64,000 nucleotides of DNA from CAYQDR01 sp964416315 (GCA_964416315.1 CAYQDR010000002.1:1-64000); one strand, 5' to 3'. Shown: positions 50,143 to 59,231, counted from the stretch's first letter. Numbers and translations: made by a program. The notes: a model not told the origin generated them from the letters alone.

Positions 50143-53100
50143 ATGGCGACACCCCTCCGGAACGCGGCGCGACCCGCCCGGGAGCGGGCGACCCCCGCCG
50201 GAAGGCGCGGCGGGGGTCGGCTCCGGTCGCGTTCCGGCCGCGCCCTCGCCGCGCACCGCGCGCTCGTCGGCCTCGCCGAGGCGGCGACCGCCGGGCTCAG
50301 CCCGGCGGAGATGCTGGGGCGCGTCGTGGCCGCAGCCACCTCCCTCGCCGACGCGGCCATCGTCCACCTCTGGGTCATCGAGTCCGACGGACGCACTCTC
50401 CGGCTGGCCGCCGAACTCGGGGAGCGCCCCGGCCCCGGAGCCGTGCCGCTCCGACCGGTGCTGCGGATGGGGGAGGGCCTGGCCGGTGCCGTCGCGCGCA
50501 GCCGGCGGCCGATCGTCGTCGCCTCGCTGCGCGGCGAGCGGCGCCTCGTCAATCGGGCGTGGGCCCGCGACCAGGGCCTCGTCTCCTTCGCGGGCGTGCC
50601 GCTGGCGAGCGCCGAGCGGCTGCTCGGCGTGCTCTGCCTGTTCACCACGCGACGCCATCGGTTCACGCGCCACGAAGTGGATCTCCTCCGGTCCTTCGCC
50701 GGGCACGCCGCGGTGGCTCTCGAGAACGCGGCCCTCTTCGACACGGCCACGCGCCGGCTGCGCCGCCTCGAGACGCTGCGCGAGATCGAGGGCGAGATCT
50801 CCCAGCAGCGCGACCCCGAGGCGCTGCTGGAGCTGATCGGCCGGCGCGCCACCGAGCTCCTCGAGGCGGACTCGGCGACCGTGTTCCTCCTCGATGAAGA
50901 GGCCGGCCTGCTCCGGCCCCACGCCTCCTACAACCCGCCCGAGCCGTTGCGCGAGGTCGCGATCCCCGTGGGCGAGGGCGTGGCCGGCCGGGTCGCCCGC
51001 GACCGCCAGGGGATGGCCGTCAACGACTACCCGCGCTCGCCGTACGCGCTCGACGCGTTCCGTGACGTGGAGCGGGCGGTCGCTGGCCAGCCGCTCCTCC
51101 GCGGCGAGACCGTGCAGGGCGTGATCCTGGTGCGGCGCAGCACGGCGGACCGGCCTTTCACGCCGGAGGATCTGATCCAGCTCGGAGACTTCGCCGTGCA
51201 GGCCTCGATCGCGCTCGAGAACGCCCGGCTCCTTCGCCTGGCCGCCGCGCGCGCCGAGCGCGTCCAGGCCGCGGCCGAGGTCGGGCGCCTCCTCGCCGCG
51301 ACGCGCCACGCCGAGCGCATCCTCGATCTCATCGCCGAGAAGTGCCGCGAGATCCTCGGGGCCGAGGCGTTCGGGCTCTTCCGGCTCGACCCCGACGGAT
51401 ACCTCCGGTACGCGAGGGGGTTCGGCCTCGACGAGGCGTTCATGCGCGAGCACCTCCTGGCGCTCGGCGAGGGGGTCGTCGGGAAGGCGGCGCACGAACG
51501 GCGCCTGGTGGAGACCTCCGATATTCTGCGCGACCCCGCGCTCGATCTCTCCCCGGCGGCGCGGGCGCGGATCGAGGGCGTGGGGTCGCGCGCCCTGGTG
51601 GCCGTCCCCATCGTCCGTCGCGACGAAATCCTGGGGGTGCTGGCGGTCTACCACCCCCCGGGCTTTCGGATCCCGCCCGAGGAGCGGGAGTTCCTCCAGA
51701 CGCTGGCCGACCACGCGGCCGCGGCGCTGGACACGGCGCGACTCTTCGACCAGGCGCGGCGCCGGCAGCGGGCGGCCGAGACGCTGGCCGAGATCGGGCA
51801 GAGCCTCACCGGGTCCCTCGACCTCTCGACCGTCCTCTCGCGGGTCGCCGAGGGCGTGCGCCGCCTCCTCGGTTCCGACGGCGGGTCGATCGGCCTCGTG
51901 GACGCCGACGGCGCGATTCGCATCACCGCCGGGGTCGGGCTCGGGGCCGAGGCCTTCCGGAACGTCGTCATCCGGCCCGGCCAGGGAACCGGGGGCCAGG
52001 TCCTCCTCCGCGGGGAGCCGTTCTGGACGGCCGGCTACCTCAACGATCCGCGCATCAGCCGGGACTTCGCGGAGGCTGCGGCCGCGGCCGGGCTCGTCGC
52101 GGAGCTCGCGGTCCCGGTCCGGCTCGGCGACGAGACCGTCGGGGTGCTCTGGGCCTCGTACGAGCGCCCCGTCCAGGTCACCGACGATGACGTCGGGCTG
52201 GCCACGAACCTCGCCCAGGTGGTCGCCGTAGCGGTGGCGAACGCGCGCCTGTACGAGGGGGCGCAGCGGGCCTACCAGGAGCTCCAGGTGACGCAGGACC
52301 ACCTCGTCCAGACCGAGAAGCTCCGGGCGCTCGGCGAGATGGCCTCCGGCGTGGCGCACGACTTCAACAACATCCTCGCGGCCATCCTCGGGCGCGTCCA
52401 GCTCATGCTCACGCGCGTCGAGGATCCGACCCTCCGGCGCTGGCTCGAGATCGTGGAACGGGCGGCGCTCGATGGGGCGCAAACCGTGCGGCGGATCCAG
52501 GAGTTCACGCGGGTCCGCCGCGACCAGCCGACGGAAAGGGTCGACCTCGCGCAGGTCCTGCGCGACGCCGTCGAGATGACACGGACGCGTTGGCGCGACG
52601 AGGCGCAGGCCCGGGGCCTCGAGATCCGCCTCGTCACCGAGGTCGAGCCGGTGCCGCCGGTGGAGGGGCAGCCCGCCGAACTCCGGCAGGCCCTGACGAA
52701 CCTGATCTTCAACGCCATCGACGCGCTACCGCAGGGCGGCACGATCACGGTGGGGGCCCGCCTCCAGGACGGCGCCGTCGAGGTGAGCGTCGCCGACACC
52801 GGGGTCGGGATGCCGGACGCGGTCCGGCGGCGGATCTTCGAGCCGTTCTTCTCGACGAAGGGGCCGAAGGGGAGCGGCCTCGGGCTGGCGATGGTGTATG
52901 GTATCGTGTCCCGGCACGGCGGCGAGGTGGCCGTCGAGTCCCGAGAGGGGGCCGGCTCGACGTTCACGATCCGGCTTCCGCCCGGGCGCGGGGCGTCGCG
53001 CCCCGAGGCGCCGGCGGCGGCCGTGGTGCCGGAGGCGGCAGCGCGCGTCCTCGTGATCGACGACGAGGAGCGCGTTCGCGACACGCTGGCGGACATGCTA

Positions 53101-53430
53101 CGCCAGGCAGGGCACGAGGTCGTGGTCGCGAGCCAGGGCGCGGAGGGGCTCGAGCGCTTCCGGGGCGATTCCTTCGACCTGGTGGTGACCGACCTCGCGA
53201 TGCCGGGCATGTCGGGGTTCCAGGTGGCCCGGACGGTCAAGGCGCTGAGACCCGAGGTGCCCGTGGTGCTCGTCACCGGCTGGGGGGTGGAGGTGCCGGC
53301 CGAGCAGCTCCGCGCCAGCGGCGTGGACCGGGTCATGACGAAGCCGATCCGATTCGACGAGGTCCAGGAGGTCGTGGCGAGTCTGCGCGGCCGGACGCCG
53401 CGGCCCTCGGGGAAAGGAGTTCCGAGATGA
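50143..53430 (+). CDS. Four-GAF histidine kinase with C-terminal receiver
   Basis: 1095 aa, soluble. Arg-rich N-terminus, four GAF domains (about 45-205, 220-370, 385-540, 550-705), coiled-coil, HisKA with phosphoacceptor His in ASGVAHDFNNILAAILGRVQ (about 738; the HDFNN type), ATPase domain with NLIFNAIDALPQGG, DTGVGMP and GSGLGLAMVYGIVSRHGG, then a receiver with Asp in LVVTDLAMPGMSGF (about 1018). Different subfamily from the kinase at the window start. It directly follows the Liv operon. No DNA-binding partner is adjacent; trpD follows. Confidence 0.92.
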   Translation: MATPLRNAARPARERATPAGRRGGGRLRSRSGRALAAHRALVGLAEAATAGLSPAEMLGRVVAAATSLADAAIVHLWVIESDGRTLRLAAELGERPGPGAVPLRPVLRMGEGLAGAVARSRRPIVVASLRGERRLVNRAWARDQGLVSFAGVPLASAERLLGVLCLFTTRRHRFTRHEVDLLRSFAGHAAVALENAALFDTATRRLRRLETLREIEGEISQQRDPEALLELIGRRATELLEADSATVFLLDEEAGLLRPHASYNPPEPLREVAIPVGEGVAGRVARDRQGMAVNDYPRSPYALDAFRDVERAVAGQPLLRGETVQGVILVRRSTADRPFTPEDLIQLGDFAVQASIALENARLLRLAAARAERVQAAAEVGRLLAATRHAERILDLIAEKCREILGAEAFGLFRLDPDGYLRYARGFGLDEAFMREHLLALGEGVVGKAAHERRLVETSDILRDPALDLSPAARARIEGVGSRALVAVPIVRRDEILGVLAVYHPPGFRIPPEEREFLQTLADHAAAALDTARLFDQARRRQRAAETLAEIGQSLTGSLDLSTVLSRVAEGVRRLLGSDGGSIGLVDADGAIRITAGVGLGAEAFRNVVIRPGQGTGGQVLLRGEPFWTAGYLNDPRISRDFAEAAAAAGLVAELAVPVRLGDETVGVLWASYERPVQVTDDDVGLATNLAQVVAVAVANARLYEGAQRAYQELQVTQDHLVQTEKLRALGEMASGVAHDFNNILAAILGRVQLMLTRVEDPTLRRWLEIVERAALDGAQTVRRIQEFTRVRRDQPTERVDLAQVLRDAVEMTRTRWRDEAQARGLEIRLVTEVEPVPPVEGQPAELRQALTNLIFNAIDALPQGGTITVGARLQDGAVEVSVADTGVGMPDAVRRRIFEPFFSTKGPKGSGLGLAMVYGIVSRHGGEVAVESREGAGSTFTIRLPPGRGASRPEAPAAAVVPEAAARVLVIDDEERVRDTLADMLRQAGHEVVVASQGAEGLERFRGDSFDLVVTDLAMPGMSGFQVARTVKALRPEVPVVLVTGWGVEVPAEQLRASGVDRVMTKPIRFDEVQEVVASLRGRTPRPSGKGVPR

Positions 53431-53480
53431 GCCATCCTGCGTCGACACGCCCCTGCGACCGTGACGGGGGGGCACGCTGC

Positions 53481-53530
53481 TCCCCTCCCCCCCTGAGGGG
53501 TGGGAGGGGTCGGGGGTGCGGGGGGATCTC
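53481..53530 (+). repeat. Intergenic hairpin repeat family B, copy 4
   Basis: CCCCTCCCCCCCTGAGGGGTGGGAGGGG with tail TCGGGGGTGCGGGGGGATCTC, ending at the trpD ATG. Confidence 0.7.
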
Positions 53531-54604
53531 ATGAGCAGCCCGGTGATCATCGAAGCCATCCGCGCGCTGGTGGAGCGGCGCGACCTCACGCGGCTCGAGG
53601 CGGCCGCCGCGATGGAGGCGATCATGTCCGGCGGCGCCACCCACGCCCAGGTCGCCGCCTTCCTGACGGCGCTCCGGATGAAAGGCGAGACGGTCGAGGA
53701 GCTGATCGGATTCGCCGAGGTGATGCGGCTGAAGGCCGCCCGTGTCCGGACGCACGGAGAGGTCCCGACCGCCCTCACGGGCACCGACCGCGAGATGCTC
53801 ATCGACACCTGCGGGACGGGCGGCGACGCCTCCGGGACGTTCAACGTCTCGACGGCCACCGCGTTCGTCGTCGCGGGGGCAGGCGTCAAGGTCGCCAAGC
53901 ACGGGAACCGGTCGGTGTCGAGCCTCTGCGGCTCCGCGGATGTCGTCGAGACGCTCGGGATCAACCTCGACCTGCCGCCGCCGAAGGTGGCCCAGTGCAT
54001 CGACGAGGTGGGGATCGGGTTTCTCTACGCGCCGCTCCTCCACACGGCGATGAAGCACGTCATGCCGGCCCGCCGGGAAATGGGGATCCGGACGGTGTTC
54101 AACATGCTGGGGCCGCTGACCAACCCGGCCGGTGCGAACGCCCAGGTCATCGGCGTCTACTCCCGCCAGCTCGTCGAGCCCCTCGCGCGCGTGCTCGCCG
54201 AGCTCGGGACGATCCGCGCCTTCGTCGTCCACGGGGCCGACGGCCTCGACGAGATCTCGACGACCGGGGAGAGCTGGATCGCGGAGGTCCACGAGGGCGT
54301 CGTCCGGACGCGGGCGGTGCGGCCGGAGGACTTCGGCGTGCCGCGGGCCGCGATCACGGACCTCCTCGGCGGCGACCGGGAGGAGAACGCCGAGATCATC
54401 CGGCGGATCCTGGGCGGGGAGCCCGGCCCCAAGCGCGACATCGTCGCGGTCAACGCGGGGGCGGCGCTGGTCGCGGGCGGGCGGGCGCGCGACTTCAAGG
54501 AGGGCGCCCAGCTCGCGCAGCACTCGATCGACAGCGGGGCCGCCCGCGGCAAGCTCGAGGCGCTCGCCGAGGTGTCGCAGCGGCTCGCGCCCCCGAAGAC
54601 CTGA
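53531..54604 (+). CDS. trpD: Anthranilate phosphoribosyltransferase
   Basis: 357 aa. Second step of tryptophan biosynthesis: anthranilate plus PRPP to phosphoribosylanthranilate. Motifs: DTCGTGGDASGTFNVSTATA (about 96-115, PRPP loop), KHGNRSVSSLCGSADVVETLG (about 124-144), FNMLGPLTNPAG (about 197-208). ATG at 53531 preceded by the G-rich tail of a family B repeat. It stands apart from other trp genes, none of which is in the window. Confidence 0.95.
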   Translation: MSSPVIIEAIRALVERRDLTRLEAAAAMEAIMSGGATHAQVAAFLTALRMKGETVEELIGFAEVMRLKAARVRTHGEVPTALTGTDREMLIDTCGTGGDASGTFNVSTATAFVVAGAGVKVAKHGNRSVSSLCGSADVVETLGINLDLPPPKVAQCIDEVGIGFLYAPLLHTAMKHVMPARREMGIRTVFNMLGPLTNPAGANAQVIGVYSRQLVEPLARVLAELGTIRAFVVHGADGLDEISTTGESWIAEVHEGVVRTRAVRPEDFGVPRAAITDLLGGDREENAEIIRRILGGEPGPKRDIVAVNAGAALVAGGRARDFKEGAQLAQHSIDSGAARGKLEALAEVSQRLAPPKT

Positions 54605-54607
54605 TCA

Positions 54608-54658
54608 TCCCCCTCTCCCTCCTGGGAGGGAGAGGGATAGGGTGAGGGTGGGAGCGGC
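54608..54658 (+). repeat. Intergenic hairpin repeat family B, copy 5
   Basis: CCCCCTCTCCCTCCTGGGAGGGAGAGGG, then ATAGGGTGAGGGTGGGAGCGG up to the ATG at 54659. Confidence 0.72.
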
Positions 54659-55279
54659 ATGGACACGCTGGGCGTGATCGGGAGTGCCCTGGCGCTGAGC
54701 CTCGCCGCGGGGCTCAGCCTCTACGGGGCGGCCTTCCTCCTGGGCCTGGCGGTCCGGCTCGAGTGGCTCCGCCTCGCCCCCGGCTGGGAGCCCGCCGCGG
54801 TGCTGGCGGATCCGGTGGTCCTGACCGTCGCCGGCGTCCTGGCGGCGACCGAGTTCCTCGCCGACAAGATCCCCTGGCTCGACTCCGCGTGGGACGCGGT
54901 CCACACCGTGATCCGGCCGATCGGCGGCGCCCTCCTGGCGAGCCGGGTGCTCGGCGGGCTCAGCCCCGAGGCCGAGGTCACCGCGTTCCTGCTCCTCGGC
55001 GGCGCGACGTTCGCCACCCACGCGGCCAAAGCCAGCGTGCGCCTCGTCGTGAACGCGAGCCCGGAGCCGTTCTCGAACGTCCTCGTGAGCCTCTTCGAGA
55101 ACTCGCTCGTGGTCGCGGCCGTGTGGCTGGCCGTGAGCCACCCGCTCCTGGCGCTCGGCCTGGGCCTCCTGGCGCTGGCTCTTGCCGTGACGGCGACGGC
55201 GTGGCTCTTCGGCCGCACCGTACGGGCGCTGTGCGGCCTCTGCGGGCAGGTGGCCCGGCGCGCGCCGACGACCCGCTGA
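54659..55279 (+). CDS. DUF4126-like membrane protein
   Basis: 206 aa with four to five hydrophobic segments: VIGSALALSLAAGLSLYGAAFL at the start, VVLTVAGVLAATEFLADKIP WLDSAWDAVHT (the family's landmark region), PIGGALLASRVLGG, and a C-terminal pair. Small integral membrane proteins of this family have no known function. ATG preceded by the tail of a family B hairpin. Confidence 0.75.
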   Translation: MDTLGVIGSALALSLAAGLSLYGAAFLLGLAVRLEWLRLAPGWEPAAVLADPVVLTVAGVLAATEFLADKIPWLDSAWDAVHTVIRPIGGALLASRVLGGLSPEAEVTAFLLLGGATFATHAAKASVRLVVNASPEPFSNVLVSLFENSLVVAAVWLAVSHPLLALGLGLLALALAVTATAWLFGRTVRALCGLCGQVARRAPTTR

Positions 55280-55656
55280 TCGGCTCCCTCTCCCCCAGTG
55301 GGGGAGAGGGCCAGGGTGAGGGGGAACCTCGCCGCCCCACCCTCACCCCCTGGGTGGTCGTGTCTGGTTCCTGTTTCTAGCCCCTGCGCCTATCAAGCCT
55401 CCGAGACAGCGCCCGCTTCCTGGCGGTGGGCGACCACTGTCCGGCGGACCTCGACGCGGCGGCGCTGACCTGTGCGTCCCGAACGGCTCGAGGCCGGTGA
55501 CCAGGATCGCGTTCGCTGGCACGGCGGCTGCCACCCATCATGCCTGGTCTCACTCGTGCTCCTCCTCGGGCCTGCTCCCTTCCGTCGGTCGAACGACGGA
55601 TGCGAGCACGTAACCCGCGCGCCAGCAGCCTCGCCCGCGAGCCGGAAAACCGCGGA
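55280..55656. other. Intergenic region with repeats and a possible gene trace (377 bp)
   Basis: Begins with family B hairpin copy 6 (55285-55325: CCCTCTCCCCC-agt-GGGGGAGAGGG and CCAGGGTGAGGGGG), followed by an inverted partial copy (55336-55353). On the minus strand 55478-55507 encodes ILVTGLEPFG, close to the start of pyroglutamyl peptidase I. No intact gene is present; the transketolase ends at 55657. Confidence 0.5.
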
Positions 55657-57528
55657 TCAGGCGCGGAGGAGCTCGCGGACGCGGGCCACGATGCGGCGGC
55701 GATCGATCCCGTAGCGCCCGAGGACCCCCTGGGGAGGGCCGCTCCGGGGGATCTCGCGCACCGCCAGCTTGTGTACGGCGATCCCGCCTGCGCCCACCGA
55801 TTCCAAAACCGCGTCGCCCAGCCCGCCCTCCGCGTAGTGATCCTCAACGGTCAGGAGCGTATTGCCCGTCTCCTCGGCCGCTCGGCGGAGGGCGTCACCG
55901 TCCACCGGCTTCACGCAGTAGAGGTCGATGACGCGGACGGCGATCCCCGCCTTCGTGAGCTCGGCGTGGGCGGCCAGGGCTTCGTGGAGCGTGATGCCGG
56001 CCGCCACGATCGTCAGTCGGTCGCCCTCGCTCAATCGTATGACCTTGAGGCCGCCCACCGCGAACGTCTCGTCGGGTCCGTAGATCACGGGCGTCTTCGG
56101 GCGGGTGGTCCGAATGTAGACCATGCCACGGCGCTCGGCGGCCAGGCGCACGCAGGCGTCAGTGGAGACGGCGTCGGAGGGATAGAGCACCACGCACTCG
56201 GGGATCGCCCGGAACATGGCGAGGTCCTCGAGGCCCATCTGGGAGGGGCCATCCTCCCCGATGCTGACCCCGGCGTGGGAGCCCGAGAGCTTCACGTTGC
56301 TGCGGGAGATCCCGGCCATCCGGAGCTGGTCAAAGGCCCGGCTCAGGAAGCAGGCGAAGGACGACGCGAAGGGGACGTGCCCACGGGCGGCGAGGCCGGC
56401 CGCCACCCCCACCATGTTCTGCTCGGCGATGTACCCCTCCACGTAGCGGTCGTGGAAGGCGAAGCGGAAGCGCTCGGCAAACGTCGAGTTGGAGACCTCC
56501 GCGTCGAGGACGACGACGCGCGGATCGCGCGCTCCTAGGCGGACGAGGCTGTCTCCGTACGCCTCCCGGGTAGCCACGCTCCCGCCCATCTTGGGAAGCT
56601 CGGGAACGTTCATGGCGGTCGCGGGCGTCGGCGCCGCCGCCACGGGCGTGCCGAGGCGGGCACGCGGGCGGTGGATCTTCGGGGGCGGCACCGCGTGCAA
56701 GCGCGACTCGAGGGCGGCCACGGCGCGCTCGGCGTGGTCCTTGGGGAGTGCCTTCCCGTGCCAGCCCGGCGCGTCCTCCACGCCCTCGATGCCCTTGCCC
56801 TTGAGCGTGCGGGCGACGATCGCCGTCGGCGCCCCGCCGGCCCGGCGAGCGCACCGCAGCGCGGGCACCACCTGCCGCATGTCGTTGCCGTCGATCACCA
56901 GGACCCGCCAGCCGAAGGCGGCAAACCGCTTCTGGTAGCCGCGCACGTCGTGGCCCAGCATGGTAGGCCCCGTCTGGCCCTGGCGGTTCACGTCGACCAC
57001 GCCGATCAGCGTGTCGAGGTGCAGGTGCCCCGCCATCTGGGCCGCCTCCCACACCGAGCCCTCGGCCATCTCGCCGTCGCCCAGGAGGACGTAGACGCGC
57101 TGATCGATCCCCTCCATGCGGGCGCCCAGCGCCAGCCCTACCCCCACGCTCAGGCCGTGGCCGAGGGAGCCGGTGGCGACGTCCACGAAAGGGAGGCGCG
57201 GGGTGGGATGGCCCTCGAGATCGCTGTCGAGCTGGCGCAGGGTCAGGAGGTCGTGCGGCTTCAGGAGGCCGGCTTCCGCCCACGCCGCGTAGAGCAGGGG
57301 CGCCGCGTGGCCCTTGCTGAGCACGAAGCGGTCGCCGCGCGGGGCCCGCGGCTCCCGCGGATCGAACCGCATGGCGTCGAAGAAGATGGCCGCCACCAGA
57401 TCGGCCGCCGAGGCCGAGCTGCTCGCGTGGCCGCTGCCGGCCGCCGTGGTCGCGCGGATGGAGTAGATCCTGAGCCGCGTCGCCACGTCTTCCAGCGCGT
57501 GGAGGGGAACGTCCGTCATCGCGGCCAT
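55657..57528 (-). CDS. tkt: Transketolase
   Basis: 623 aa, the shorter eukaryote-like class of transketolase. Thiamine diphosphate motif GDGEMAEGSVWEAAQMAGHL (about 150-169) ending in VVDVNRQGQ; GSGHASSSASAADLVAAIFF at the start; SKGHAAPLLYA; second half with EGYIAEQNMVGVAAGLAARG including the conserved Glu, and SGSHAGVSIGEDGPSQMG. Transfers two-carbon units in the pentose phosphate pathway. ATG at 57528 has GGGAGGG upstream. It diverges from the TRAP operon across an IS remnant. Confidence 0.93.
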   Translation of the reverse strand: MAAMTDVPLHALEDVATRLRIYSIRATTAAGSGHASSSASAADLVAAIFFDAMRFDPREPRAPRGDRFVLSKGHAAPLLYAAWAEAGLLKPHDLLTLRQLDSDLEGHPTPRLPFVDVATGSLGHGLSVGVGLALGARMEGIDQRVYVLLGDGEMAEGSVWEAAQMAGHLHLDTLIGVVDVNRQGQTGPTMLGHDVRGYQKRFAAFGWRVLVIDGNDMRQVVPALRCARRAGGAPTAIVARTLKGKGIEGVEDAPGWHGKALPKDHAERAVAALESRLHAVPPPKIHRPRARLGTPVAAAPTPATAMNVPELPKMGGSVATREAYGDSLVRLGARDPRVVVLDAEVSNSTFAERFRFAFHDRYVEGYIAEQNMVGVAAGLAARGHVPFASSFACFLSRAFDQLRMAGISRSNVKLSGSHAGVSIGEDGPSQMGLEDLAMFRAIPECVVLYPSDAVSTDACVRLAAERRGMVYIRTTRPKTPVIYGPDETFAVGGLKVIRLSEGDRLTIVAAGITLHEALAAHAELTKAGIAVRVIDLYCVKPVDGDALRRAAEETGNTLLTVEDHYAEGGLGDAVLESVGAGGIAVHKLAVREIPRSGPPQGVLGRYGIDRRRIVARVRELLRA

Positions 57529-57595
57529 CGCGAAGCCCTCCCGACCGTCGTCCTCGTCATAACCCGTGCCAGCGGGGGAACATAAAACAATATAC

Positions 57596-57624
57596 TTGAC
57601 TCAGCTAAGCGCCGGAGCTACTTT
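57596..57624 (+). promoter_or_regulatory. IS-derived promoter facing the TRAP operon
   Basis: TTGACT (57596-57601), 17-bp spacer, TACTTT (57619-57624), then 7 nt to the transposase GTG. Same architecture as the promoter of the intact element. It now reads into dctP about 490 bp downstream. Confidence 0.6.
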
Positions 57625-57631
57625 TTCGTGC

Positions 57632-58063
57632 GTGGCCAAGAAGGCTGCCGCCAAGACGCTCCGCCAGGCCATCCGCTACTTCACCAGCCCCGACAACTGC
57701 CTCGAATTCATCGTGGGCATCCGCTGGCCCAACGGTGTCCTCTGCCCGTCGTGCGGCAGCCGGGATGTTCGCTTCCTCGCGACGCGACGGATCTGGGAGT
57801 GCCAGGCCAGGCATCCCCGGCGGCAGTTCTCGGCGAAGGTCGGCACGATCTTCGAGGACAGTGCCATCGGACTGGACAAGTGGCTGGCGGCGATCTGGAT
57901 CATCGCCAACGCCAAGAACGGCGTCAGCTCCTATGAGATCTCGCGGGCGCTCCACGTCACCCAGAAGACCGCCTGGTTCATGATGCGCCGCATCCGGACG
58001 CACACCAGGCTCTTCGACCAGCGGGCCGGGGCTCACGAGGCCGACGAGCCCTTTGTCGGCGGG
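57632..58063 (+). pseudogene. IS1595-family transposase, C-terminally truncated
   Basis: About 144 residues: zinc ribbon (CPSC near 38), VGTIFEDSAIGLDKWLAAIW, NGVSSYEISRALHVTQKTAW, and AHEADEPFVGG with the first catalytic Asp. The second Asp and the Asn/Lys region are missing. The frame stays open and in register with dctP, so an unintended fusion protein could be translated. Clearly diverged from the transposase at 25444, so it comes from a different element. Confidence 0.88.
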
Positions 58064-58120
58064 TGTCCCCCCCCGATCGTGTTGACCACCTTCTTTGCCC
58101 CCCAGCCAGGAGGAACCGTC

Positions 58121-59218
58121 ATGCGAAACGGTCCGGGCCCCTCACCCGTCGTCCTGACGACCATCCTTGCTCTCCTCGCGCTCGTCGCGGCCCCCGGAAC
58201 GGCGGTGGCCCCGGCGGACGCCCAGCCCCAGGTGGTGATGAAGATCGGCGATGCCGGTCCCGCCCAGATCCACCGTCACTTCATGGCGGCGGCCAGCTTC
58301 GTCTTCAAGGACTACGTCGAGCGCCTGAGCGGCGGGCGCATCCGGGTCGAGGTCTACCCGGAGAACCAGCTCGGGCCGACCAAGGCCCTCATGGAGCAGG
58401 CCAAGGCCGGCGTGCTCCCGGCCGTTAGCACCCACGCGTCGGTCTCCACGCTGTTCGTGCCGGCCATGGAGCTCATGTTCATGCCCTTTGCCTTCAACTC
58501 GCCCGTGGAGGCGTGGAAGCTCTACGACGGCTGGTTCGGCGACAAGCTCAAGAAGGAGTTCGTGGACCGGCTCGGCCTGCTGCCCCTCTACTTCTCCGAC
58601 AACGGCGGCGGTCGCAGCATCGGCACCCGGGCCAAGAAGGTCCGGGCCCTGGCCGACTTCAAGGGTCTCAAGATCCGCTCGCCCGATGCCGTCGCCATCG
58701 AGAAGACCCTGGCCAGCTTCGGGGCCGCCCCCTCCAAGATCACGTGGACGGAGGTGTACACCTCGCTCCAGACCGGCGTCGTGGACGGCACCGACCTCGG
58801 CATCGCCGTGTTCCTCTACCAGCCCTTCCACGAAGTGCTGAAGAACGTGATCGTCACCAACCACTCCTGGGACTGGAGCGCCCTGATGGTCAACGTCAAG
58901 TGGTTCAAGAGCCTGCCCCAGGAACACCAGGACATCATGGTGACGGCGGGGCGGATCGCGGAGACGGTGAGCCGCGGCATGTCGGAGACGCTGGCCGCGG
59001 AGGCCATCGCCCAGCTCCGGAAGCAAGGGATCGACGTCTATACACCCACCGCCGCCGAGCGGGAGGACCTCCAGCGGGTGGCCCGGGCGGAGGTGGAGCC
59101 GATCATCCGGAAGAAGGTCGGTGACAAGTGGGCCGACGACTTCGCGAAGGCGCTGGAGGAAGCGCGCGCGGAGATCCGCAAGGAGCGCGAGAAGCTCTAT
59201 CGAATGATGCCGAGGTAG
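58121..59218 (+). CDS. dctP: TRAP transporter substrate-binding protein DctP
   Basis: 365 aa with a Sec signal peptide (VLTTILALLALVAAPGTAVA). The mature protein has VVMKIGDAGPAQIHRHFMAA, RIRVEVYPENQLGPTKALME, the family's GLKIRSPDAVAIEKTLASFGAAPSKITWTEVYTSLQTGVVDGTD region (about 175-218) and an Arg in it for the ligand carboxylate. ATG at 58121 has CAGGAGGAACC upstream. It binds an organic acid in the periplasm and delivers it to DctQM, encoded next. Confidence 0.92.
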   Translation: MRNGPGPSPVVLTTILALLALVAAPGTAVAPADAQPQVVMKIGDAGPAQIHRHFMAAASFVFKDYVERLSGGRIRVEVYPENQLGPTKALMEQAKAGVLPAVSTHASVSTLFVPAMELMFMPFAFNSPVEAWKLYDGWFGDKLKKEFVDRLGLLPLYFSDNGGGRSIGTRAKKVRALADFKGLKIRSPDAVAIEKTLASFGAAPSKITWTEVYTSLQTGVVDGTDLGIAVFLYQPFHEVLKNVIVTNHSWDWSALMVNVKWFKSLPQEHQDIMVTAGRIAETVSRGMSETLAAEAIAQLRKQGIDVYTPTAAEREDLQRVARAEVEPIIRKKVGDKWADDFAKALEEARAEIRKEREKLYRMMPR

Positions 59219-59231
59219 GCTCGACTCGTTC

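Larger units (their letters stand above)
57583..58063 (+). mobile_element. Truncated IS1595-like element (left end and transposase N-terminus)
   Basis: The left end shares 18 identical bases (57586-57603) with the inverted repeat of the intact element at 25396. The transposase frame stops being recognisable just after the first catalytic Asp (DEPFVGG), near 58063, where dctP leader sequence begins. No right end is found, so the rest was deleted. The remnant sits between the divergent transketolase and TRAP genes. Confidence 0.85.

Noticed and set aside
46693..55353. Regularly recurring hairpins considered as a CRISPR array
   Set aside because: Copies are kilobases apart between genes, with no spacer-repeat spacing and no cas genes.
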